Origin: Candidatus Poseidoniales archaeon | GTDB taxonomy: Archaea; Thermoplasmatota; Poseidoniia; Poseidoniales; Poseidoniaceae | Reading direction: 5' to 3' | Length of the DNA stretch: 5,181 nucleotides | Assembly: GCA_003602665.1 (NCBI GenBank) | Contig: QQSG01000061.1 | Location: 14,501 to 19,681, forward strand | Shown here: positions 1 through 5,181 of the stretch, piece by piece | Layout: each line of letters begins with the position of its first letter | How positions within the stretch are numbered: the stretch's first letter is position 1 | The notes under the pieces: model-generated | Database searches by the model: none | Told to the model about the DNA's origin: nothing | The model's input: the letters and a program-made list of their open reading frames with translations, nothing else | Translations under genes and position numbers: made by a program

Positions 1-239
1 GTTGAGATACTGAATGGCTTACCACATGCAACACCAAGGTCACGGTTGACGATATGTGCTTGATGCACTGTCACTTCAGGGTGTTTTGCCCGAAGGTCAT
101 CGATGTATTTTGGTGGGCAATTGGCAGCAATGACTACCAATCTTGCATCCCCTCGTGCACAAGCAGCGAGCGTTTGTCGTTGTCCAAATAGTAGGCTACC
201 AGTTGTTATTGCTGTCTTTAATTGTCGGCTTAGATCCAT
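1..239 (-). CDS. rpl30e: Large-subunit ribosomal protein L30e (eL30), N-terminal part
   Basis: The first 79 codons are present and the frame runs off the left edge; the family is usually about 95-110 residues, so most of the protein is seen. It belongs to the L7Ae/L30e RNA-binding fold family and is a 50S subunit component. Recognisable segments are TGSLLFGQRQTLAACARGDA (13-32, matching the family pattern G--V-G-KQTLKAL--G-A), LVVIAANCPPKYIDDL (34-49) and LGVACGKPFSIS (68-79, matching LG---GKPF-VS). The ATG at 239 is chosen because GGAGG lies seven bases upstream and the product then begins like other L30e proteins. An in-frame GTG at 260 would add seven residues but has no ribosome binding site. 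Its place directly after rpoA2 is the standard archaeal order, and NusA and S12 genes commonly follow, outside this window. Confidence 0.95.
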   Translation of the reverse strand, partial: MDLSRQLKTAITTGSLLFGQRQTLAACARGDARLVVIAANCPPKYIDDLRAKHPEVTVHQAHIVNRDLGVACGKPFSIS

Positions 240-281
240 TTTACTTCCTCCATTCTCCACATGTGTTTCTCATGGTTGAAA
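240..281. other. Intergenic spacer between rpoA2 and rpl30e
   Basis: This is 42 bp between the rpoA2 stop and the rpl30e ATG. It holds the rpl30e ribosome binding site. I see no TATA-box-like element with a BRE, no T-rich archaeal terminator and no clear hairpin, so rpl30e is most simply co-transcribed with the polymerase genes. Confidence 0.6.
247..251 (-). promoter_or_regulatory. Shine-Dalgarno sequence of rpl30e
   Basis: GGAGG on the minus strand sits seven bases before the ATG at 239 (GGAGGAAGTAAAATG). It favours this ATG over the in-frame GTG at 260, which has no purine-rich site ahead of it. Confidence 0.8.
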
Positions 282-1847
282 TCATTCTTCAGGGATGTAG
301 AACAACTCAACACTACCTGTACCCAGGGAGATTGGTTGTCCAACGATAATGTTCTCTGCAACACCGGTAAGACGGTCTGTTTCACCAATGATACCTGCCT
401 TAAGCAAGTGGTTGACAGTAACTTCGAAAGCTGCACGAGCAAGAATACTGTGCTTGGTTCCTGAAACACCGTGTCGGCCAATCGCACGTACTTCACCTTC
501 AGAGGTCATGACGTCTGCAACCATGAGAAGGTGGCGTACGTCGACTTCAAGACGAGCACTGAGCAGAGTTGCTTCAAGTTCGTTAATGATTGCTTGACGA
601 GCAGATTCAATACCAAGATAGTTGAAGATCTCGATAATGTTGTTCGTGTAGGTGCGAGAACGATCAATCGATTCAATTTCACTCACTCGAGATAGATTTG
701 AACCAATGGTTGAGAGGTAGTATTCCCCAACTTTGTCATCGTATTGCACGTTTGCACGCTCGATGCTTGGGATACCCTTCAGACGCATGTCACGAATCTT
801 CTCTTCGAGTTGTAGAAGCATGGTATAGGAAGGAGGATTATCTTGCAATTCCGCAAGGTCTTCTTCGTTATGAACACCAGGAATAATGGTAAGTGTGCCT
901 GGATTCTTTTCCTTATCAGCTTGTACAAAGAGACGAAGTGCTCGCTCAAGTTTGTCCTTGACTTCCATTCCAGTCATGTTCTTTTGCTTGAGATTTCCTT
1001 TGTTCAGTTTGAGAACAAGTCGTCGTTGAGCAACGTCAGTCTCGATTTGAGCAATGTTTGCAGTAGTTGTAATTTCCAGAGAAGCAGCAAGTTTCTGTGC
1101 TTCTTCAGGGGTGTTCTTGTCAGGCATTAGACGGATAATCATTGTAGGCGTACTTGGTACCTTACGAGCATCGACAATCTCAATGATACGAGGTAGACCT
1201 TGTGTAACGTTGACAGTCGCAACACCCGCATAGTGGAACGTACGCATGGTCATCTGTGTACCAGGTTCTCCAATGGATTGAGCAGTAATAATTCCTGCAG
1301 CTTCGAATGGATCGATACTGGCTTTGTCCAGAGCATTGAATGCGTCGTTGATTACAGCAGCGGCCTGCTTCTTCGTCAATTTCTTTAGCCCACGCTTGTG
1401 GATTGCAAGAGTCATGTCGTGAATGATTTTACCGCTGAAGCGGTTTGTACCCATATCATCGACTGCTGCATGAAGTGCTTGGAAAACCTTGTCGTCTGCG
1501 AGTTCGTCATCAAAAGAACGGAGTTTCTTTTCGACGTTATAGATATCGAGATCAACTGCAGTCTTTGCACGAGAACGTGTACGAGTTCCTCTAGCACGCA
1601 TCTTACGAACTTGAGTAACTGGACCTGTCGCTTCAGAGCCGCTTGCGCGGTTCTTCTTCATTGCACCGTCAATTGTTCCACGAATTGTGGCAGAGGTTTC
1701 TGAATCGGTTTCACAAATCTGAGCGATTTCTTGTGCAGTAAGGATCTTTACATCATCCCACTTACGATCGTTTGCTAGTGTGTGAGCAAAGTTTTCTGCA
1801 ATGCCCAAATCCATGAGCTTCTTCTTGGTTGCACTCTTAACGACCAT
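282..1847 (-). CDS. rpoA2: DNA-directed RNA polymerase subunit Rpo1C (A'')
   Basis: This is the C-terminal third of the archaeal largest RNA polymerase subunit, 521 residues, which joins Rpo1N to complete the active centre. The trigger loop region is clear: GIITAQSIGEPGTQMTMRTF (185-204), then HYAGV with the substrate-contacting His205, and LPRIIEIVDARKVPSTPT (218-234). Further on are the cleft/jaw region and the clamp closing segment DVRHLLMVADVMTSEGEV (436-453), GRHGVSGTKHSILARAAFEV (457-476) and NIIVGQPISLGTG (499-511). Usual A'' subunits are about 390-400 residues with QSIGEP some 65-75 residues from the start. Here it begins at 190, so about 120-135 residues are added at the N-terminus: a helical LGIAENFAHTLA...LTAQEIAQI segment, then a basic linker (about 64-97). 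The ATG is supported by a near-perfect GGAGGTGA six bases upstream and by the TGATG overlap with rpoA1. No CTD repeats are present, as expected in archaea. Confidence 0.98.
   Translation of the reverse strand: MVVKSATKKKLMDLGIAENFAHTLANDRKWDDVKILTAQEIAQICETDSETSATIRGTIDGAMKKNRASGSEATGPVTQVRKMRARGTRTRSRAKTAVDLDIYNVEKKLRSFDDELADDKVFQALHAAVDDMGTNRFSGKIIHDMTLAIHKRGLKKLTKKQAAAVINDAFNALDKASIDPFEAAGIITAQSIGEPGTQMTMRTFHYAGVATVNVTQGLPRIIEIVDARKVPSTPTMIIRLMPDKNTPEEAQKLAASLEITTTANIAQIETDVAQRRLVLKLNKGNLKQKNMTGMEVKDKLERALRLFVQADKEKNPGTLTIIPGVHNEEDLAELQDNPPSYTMLLQLEEKIRDMRLKGIPSIERANVQYDDKVGEYYLSTIGSNLSRVSEIESIDRSRTYTNNIIEIFNYLGIESARQAIINELEATLLSARLEVDVRHLLMVADVMTSEGEVRAIGRHGVSGTKHSILARAAFEVTVNHLLKAGIIGETDRLTGVAENIIVGQPISLGTGSVELFYIPEE
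1443..1847 (-). other. N-terminal extension of Rpo1C: HhH-like helical segment plus basic linker
   Basis: This covers Rpo1C residues of about 1-135, which lack a counterpart in typical A'' subunits. Residues 11-63 follow a helical pattern (LMDLGIAENFAHTLA, then W-DVK-LTAQEIAQI) resembling helix-hairpin-helix or SAM-like repeats with an LGI turn. Residues 64-97 are rich in Arg and Lys (for example QVRKMRARGTRTRSRAK) and look disordered. The rest is probably helical and leads into the conserved jaw and trigger loop. The HhH assignment is tentative. Confidence 0.6.
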
Positions 1848-4800
1848 CAGTTGTCACCTCCATCGTAATCGACCTCAGTAGACTCGTCGTCCCATGCACC
1901 AAGATCCTCTTCACGCTCTTCTCGCTCTAGACTTTCACGGGTAACGACTGTTACTCCATCAGTACCAAGAGCACCATCGATGATAACATCGATGTTGAAA
2001 GCAGATCCGTGGACACCACGGCTTGGGTCAATTCCATCTTCTCCATAGGAGAATTGGATAATACGGTTTGCAGTGTTTCGAACAGAGAGCATGTCGTCGT
2101 TGAAAACCTTCAAATCATCCATAGCGTTAATCAATCGGCGTTGCATGTATCCAGACTTAGAAGTACGAACCGCTGTATCAACCAGAGATTCTCTTCCTGA
2201 AACAGAGAGCATAAAGAACTCTGTTGGTTCAAGTCCACGCTTGAAAGAACCGGAGATGAATCCACGGTCTTCTGCACCACGGCCTCCACGCTTGAAGTGA
2301 GGAAGAACACGGTCATCGTATCCACGTTCGAGACGCTTTCCACGAACCTTTGCTTGTCCAATCGAACCAGCCATCATGTTCAGGTTATCCATTGAACCAC
2401 GAGCACCAGAGATTGCCATGTTAACTGCAGCATTGGTTGAACCGGATTGGTTCAACTCGTTCTTAGCCACGTCACCAGCAGCTTGCTTTCCTTCATCGAG
2501 CATAACCATGATGTTCTCTTCGAGAGTTTCACGCATTGTTCGGCCAGCACGAGGTTCGTACTTTCGAGGATCTCCCTTAGCGGATTGGAAGTGTTCAAGT
2601 TCCTTGTTAACAAGTTCACCAGCTTCTGCGTTTGCTGCATGAATAGCAGCGAGCGCTTCAGAGGTCAAATCTTCGTCATCGATACCAGTTGTAAATCCAA
2701 GAGATGTACAGGCAGCAATGGAGAGTCGTGTGAATTCGTTTAGGAATTGGGCTCCCTTTTCGGACCCATTTGTTTGCACAATAGCGTCCAACAAACGACC
2801 ATCTTCAGCACCAATTGCACGCTTGTCAAGTGTACCCGTTACGTTCCCGTTGCGGACGTGAACTTCGTCACGGCTTCTGGACATGAAGTGCAGGTTGATG
2901 TTGTCAGGAATGATCAGAGAAATCAGGTCGTGACCTCTGAACGCATCCTTCCCATTCTCGTCCTTGATAATTTCAGGCAGTTTGCCAGTATAGTCGATAC
3001 TCCCGAGCATTTCAAGACCATGGGACTTGAGAACGGTTGTTCCAGGACGTGATAGGAGATAAGCACCAGAAATGTGATCGTGAATACCACCGATAACTGC
3101 TCCACCGTAACGAGGTGTGAGGATGTGTTCTTGCACTCTCATCAGAATCTTAGCTTCTGCACGAGCTTCTTCAGATTGAATAACGTGAAGGTTCATCTCA
3201 TCACCGTCGAAATCTGCGTTGTAAGGGGTACATACAGCCAAATTAAATCGGAACGTTTTTCCTTCCATGACACGAACTTCGTGAACCATCATCGACATTC
3301 TGTGAAGAGACGGTTGTCGGTTGAAAATTGCAACGTCTCCATCGATGAGGTGACGTTCGACTTGCATACCAGGCTTTGGATTTCCACGGACGTCAACAGT
3401 TGAAAGACGGTCTTCAACAGGTGTTGGCATATCGTATTCATCGTCTGGACTGCCACAGTGAGGGCAGCGGATTTCAAGATGCGCAGGGAATGGTTCAGGA
3501 TCAGGGTTGTCTGCTTGGCCGAGTTCATGCAGCCATCGATAGTGGAGAACTGCACGAGGATCATCTTCAGGCAATGGGTGACCGTGAGCATCTTCACCAC
3601 GAAGGTTTCGAAGAGTTGCTTCATCATCAACAGTGTAAGTCAAATCGTCTAGACCGCTTCCTTCAAGGTTCTGAATTTCTCGAATAACCAAACCTGGTAA
3701 GAAGTTCGGAGCGAAGAGAACTTCGTTGAGGTCATGACGTAGACCAGGATAGGGCTGGCTCTTCAGAGCATCACCAGAGTGGCACTCAGGATTGTGACAT
3801 CGGAAACCAGCGTTAATCAAACGGCTTCGAGCATTGATTCGAACACGTCGACCGTCGCCACGAACAATGTAGTTAACACCAGGGTGTACATCAGGTCCAC
3901 GTAGAATCATTTGACGCATCTGCTCTCTGTTACGAAGAGTAACACGAATAGGTACAGTCAATTCCTTTGCAACCTTCTTAGGGACACCAACTTCGTTGAT
4001 TCCAAGGTATGGGTCAGGAGAGATAACTGAACGAGCACAGAAGTTAACACGCTTACCAGATAGGTTGGAACGGAATCGTCCTTCCTTACCCTTGAGACGT
4101 TGTGTAAGAGTCTTCAATGTACGACCAGATCGGTGACGTGCTGGAGGAATTCCAGAGGTTTGGTTGTCGAAGTATGTTGTTACGTGGTATTGTAAGAGCT
4201 CCCACAGATCTTCAACAATCAATTGAGGTGCACCAGAGTCACGATTCTCTTGCAGACGTTGGTTGATACGAAGAACGTCAACAAGCTTGTGTGTCAAATC
4301 GTCTTCCGAACGATCTCCACTGTCAAGTGTAATCGATGGCCGAACAGTAATAGGAGGTACTGGAAGTACCTTCAAAACTGTCCATTCAGGACGGTTCTGC
4401 TTGTCCATTCCGATGAAGATCAAGTGTTCTGGAGGAATACTTGCTAACCACTCACGAACGTCACGAGGGTTCATCTTTCGTTCTGTCTCTTTTCCACCAG
4501 TTGTTGCATTCTCGGTCTTCTCCTTGAATGTGGTTGGTTTGTCGAGGCGGATTTCGCCTTGAAGAGAACCGCAGTGCATACATGTACGTCGATTCTTTGC
4601 AGATGCAATCTTTTCAACTTCCTTGATAATACTTGAAAATTCTGTGGAACCAACACCGTGCTTGGTGATGATATCACGGATACGAGATCGGTAGTAATCT
4701 TGTTCAGAAAGTTCAGGGTTGGAAGGGTGTGTTTCCTTTGCAGAGTGAAGTAAAACGTTACTGCAAGAGTTACATGTTGCCTTCAAAGCTGTCTTGATGA

Positions 4801-5083
4801 GATTCACGAAACCGATGTGAATGACCGGAAGTTCAAGTTGAATGTGTCCAAAGTGACCTGGTGATTCGTCGTACTTACAGTTGTCAGTTGGACATACCAA
4901 ACCTGGTTCGATAACACCCATGTGGGAATCCATCAATCCTTGGTTATATGGGCGTCCATCATCCTTGTAGGTATCAGGAGTCTTGACTTCTACGGATGAC
5001 ATCTTACGGATTTCACTCGGGTCCATCAGGCTGAAACGAATCTGTGCGATTCGCTTTGGGATTAGTGTCGTTCTTCGGCTCAT
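1847..5083 (-). CDS. rpoA1: DNA-directed RNA polymerase subunit Rpo1N (A')
   Basis: This is the N-terminal two thirds of the archaeal largest RNA polymerase subunit, 1078 residues, carrying the catalytic Mg site for RNA synthesis. Visible in order are: the clamp core start IRFSLMDPSEIRKMS (16-30); a zinc region C64/C69/PGHFGH (75-80); a second zinc site C104xxC107 and C168xxC171; the clamp coiled coil and LWELLQYHVTTYFDN (about 265-307); the switch/rudder region QRLKGKEGRFRSNLSGKRVNF (328-348); FNRQPSLHRMSMM (587-599); the catalytic loop NADFDGDEMN (622-631) with D624, D626 and D628; the pore/funnel region (about 650-900); and the bridge helix EPTEFFMLSVSGRESLVDTA onward (about 952-989). The ATG is fixed by homology, by the GGAGG upstream and by the ATGA overlap with rpoB. 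Common archaeal A' proteins are about 870-970 residues. The excess is mainly an insertion at about 417-572, and the protein ends in an acidic tail (about 1049-1078). The canonical third zinc cysteine before PGHFGH is Ser74. The rpoA2 start overlaps the stop by one base. Confidence 0.98.
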   Translation of the reverse strand: MSRRTTLIPKRIAQIRFSLMDPSEIRKMSSVEVKTPDTYKDDGRPYNQGLMDSHMGVIEPGLVCPTDNCKYDESPGHFGHIQLELPVIHIGFVNLIKTALKATCNSCSNVLLHSAKETHPSNPELSEQDYYRSRIRDIITKHGVGSTEFSSIIKEVEKIASAKNRRTCMHCGSLQGEIRLDKPTTFKEKTENATTGGKETERKMNPRDVREWLASIPPEHLIFIGMDKQNRPEWTVLKVLPVPPITVRPSITLDSGDRSEDDLTHKLVDVLRINQRLQENRDSGAPQLIVEDLWELLQYHVTTYFDNQTSGIPPARHRSGRTLKTLTQRLKGKEGRFRSNLSGKRVNFCARSVISPDPYLGINEVGVPKKVAKELTVPIRVTLRNREQMRQMILRGPDVHPGVNYIVRGDGRRVRINARSRLINAGFRCHNPECHSGDALKSQPYPGLRHDLNEVLFAPNFLPGLVIREIQNLEGSGLDDLTYTVDDEATLRNLRGEDAHGHPLPEDDPRAVLHYRWLHELGQADNPDPEPFPAHLEIRCPHCGSPDDEYDMPTPVEDRLSTVDVRGNPKPGMQVERHLIDGDVAIFNRQPSLHRMSMMVHEVRVMEGKTFRFNLAVCTPYNADFDGDEMNLHVIQSEEARAEAKILMRVQEHILTPRYGGAVIGGIHDHISGAYLLSRPGTTVLKSHGLEMLGSIDYTGKLPEIIKDENGKDAFRGHDLISLIIPDNINLHFMSRSRDEVHVRNGNVTGTLDKRAIGAEDGRLLDAIVQTNGSEKGAQFLNEFTRLSIAACTSLGFTTGIDDEDLTSEALAAIHAANAEAGELVNKELEHFQSAKGDPRKYEPRAGRTMRETLEENIMVMLDEGKQAAGDVAKNELNQSGSTNAAVNMAISGARGSMDNLNMMAGSIGQAKVRGKRLERGYDDRVLPHFKRGGRGAEDRGFISGSFKRGLEPTEFFMLSVSGRESLVDTAVRTSKSGYMQRRLINAMDDLKVFNDDMLSVRNTANRIIQFSYGEDGIDPSRGVHGSAFNIDVIIDGALGTDGVTVVTRESLEREEREEDLGAWDDESTEVDYDGGDN
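1854..1861 (-). promoter_or_regulatory. Extended Shine-Dalgarno sequence of rpoA2 inside the rpoA1 3' end
   Basis: The minus strand reads GGAGGTGA, then six bases, then ATG. Eight bases match the complement of the conserved 16S rRNA 3' end (UCACCUCC). The site is encoded by the last rpoA1 codons GGA GGT GAC (Gly-Gly-Asp). It decides the rpoA2 start at 1847 and so supports the long N-terminal extension of Rpo1C as real coding sequence. Confidence 0.85.
3368..3835 (-). other. Lineage-specific insertion domain in Rpo1N with two cysteine pairs
   Basis: This covers Rpo1N residues of about 417-572. In most archaeal A' subunits and in yeast Rpb1 the conserved GVNYIVR-DGRRVRI segment is followed after some 15-30 residues by the G-xVERHLIDGD segment. 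Here about 150 residues intervene. The insert holds C429-x4-C434 with adjacent His430 and His435, a proline- and acid-rich middle, and a C540-x2-C543 pair (RCPHCGSP). This spacing of two pairs suggests that they could come together as one zinc ribbon or finger. By alignment with Rpb1 the site is in or next to the dock region, just before the catalytic loop. The boundaries are estimates by eye. Confidence 0.75.
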
Positions 5084-5181
5084 CTTCGGTCCTCCAGTTC
5101 TAGTCGCATAGCAACCCCGAGACTCTTCATCTCATCCAGTAAGAGTTTGAATGCGTATGAAGTCTGTACCTTGTAGACTTC
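5080..5181 (-). CDS. rpoB: DNA-directed RNA polymerase subunit B (Rpo2/RpoB), C-terminal end only
   Basis: Only the last 33 codons and the TGA stop lie in the window; the gene continues beyond the right edge. The translated tail includes the segment TSYAFKLLLDEMKSLG followed by MRLELEDRR and stop. This matches the conserved C-terminus of archaeal Rpo2 and eukaryotic Rpb2, which reads roughly VPYAFKLLLDEL-SLGI-PRL-LED. In the family this segment forms part of the Rpo2 clamp/anchor region that packs against the largest subunit in the core enzyme. The frame is open from the window edge to the stop. The TGA overlaps the rpoA1 ATG by four bases (ATGA), and the rpoA1 Shine-Dalgarno is encoded in the final Leu-Glu-Asp codons, which points to translational coupling. 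In some archaea subunit B is split into B'' and B'; this fragment would then be the B' gene, which cannot be decided here. Confidence 0.93.
   Translation of the reverse strand, partial: EVYKVQTSYAFKLLLDEMKSLGVAMRLELEDRR
5091..5095 (-). promoter_or_regulatory. Shine-Dalgarno sequence of rpoA1 inside the rpoB 3' end
   Basis: On the minus strand GGAGG lies seven bases before the rpoA1 ATG (CTGGAGGACCGAAGATG). It is embedded in the rpoB codons for Leu-Glu-Asp close to its stop. Together with the ATGA overlap it fixes the rpoA1 start and suggests that ribosomes finishing rpoB re-initiate on rpoA1. Confidence 0.8.

Noticed and set aside
258..260. GTG at 260 (minus strand) as the rpl30e start
   Set aside because: It is in frame, with a stop further upstream, but has no Shine-Dalgarno. 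The ATG at 239 has GGAGG at proper spacing and gives the usual L30e N-terminus.
240..281. Promoter or terminator between rpoA2 and rpl30e
   Set aside because: The 42 bp spacer shows no TATA-like element with upstream purines, no T-run and no stable hairpin that I can see.
143..1703. Plus-strand open frames opposite rpoA2 and rpl30e
   Set aside because: Same reasoning: they overlap well-supported minus-strand genes over their full length and look like random translations.
1845..1849. The rpoA1/rpoA2 break as a frameshift or nonsense mutation in one gene
   Set aside because: Splitting of the largest subunit between bridge helix and trigger loop is normal in archaea. The second half has its own strong ribosome binding site and N-terminal sequence.
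2376..3687. Plus-strand open frames of 60-110 codons opposite rpoA1
   Set aside because: Their products show no recognisable family, have no convincing ribosome binding sites and lie antisense to strongly conserved polymerase codons. They are shadow frames.
3368..3835. The Rpo1N insertion as an intein
   Set aside because: At about 150 residues it is short. It has no recognisable splicing blocks, no Cys/Ser/Thr start with a His-Asn end at the junctions, and it is not at the NADFDGDEMN site where polymerase inteins tend to sit.

Overview
The window is a piece of an archaeal RNA polymerase / ribosomal-protein operon, read entirely on the minus strand. In transcription order (right to left) it holds the 3' end of the RNA polymerase subunit B gene (5181-5080, partial), the complete rpoA1 gene for Rpo1N/A' (5083-1847), the complete rpoA2 gene for Rpo1C/A'' (1847-282), and the 5' part of the gene for ribosomal protein L30e (239-1, partial). 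All intact reading frames of convincing quality are these four. The many plus-strand and overlapping minus-strand ORFs are shadows of conserved polymerase codons.

Organism: the largest polymerase subunit is split into A' and A'' in the usual archaeal position, between the bridge helix and the trigger loop. The sequences are archaeal/eukaryotic-type, for example the NADFDGDEMN catalytic loop and an archaeal-type trigger loop. The order rpoB-rpoA1-rpoA2-rpl30e is the classic archaeal arrangement. Base composition is moderate, starts are ATG with strong GGAGG Shine-Dalgarno sequences, and the polymerase subunits are unusually long. Together these suggest a mesophilic euryarchaeote, possibly of the Thermoplasmatota / marine group II type, but this lineage call is an inference that needs a tree.

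Layout: the genes are packed tightly. rpoB and rpoA1 overlap by four bases (ATGA), rpoA1 and rpoA2 overlap by one base (TGATG), and rpoA2 and rpl30e are 42 bp apart. The Shine-Dalgarno of each polymerase gene lies inside the last codons of the gene before it. No internal promoter or terminator is evident, so the genes are probably co-transcribed and, for the polymerase subunits, translationally coupled. This suits subunits needed in equal amounts.

Points of interest: Rpo1N is about 1078 residues, roughly 150-200 longer than common archaeal A' subunits. Most of the excess is an insertion of about 150 residues with two cysteine pairs, just before the catalytic domain. The N-terminal clamp zinc site of Rpo1N has lost a canonical cysteine (Ser at residue 74) and has a shifted cysteine spacing. 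Rpo1C carries about 130 extra N-terminal residues, a helical, HhH-like segment followed by a strongly basic linker, while Rpo1N ends in an acidic tail. No CRISPR array, mobile element, tRNA, rRNA or unknown multi-gene system is present. The novelty here is lineage-specific elaboration of the core transcription machinery.
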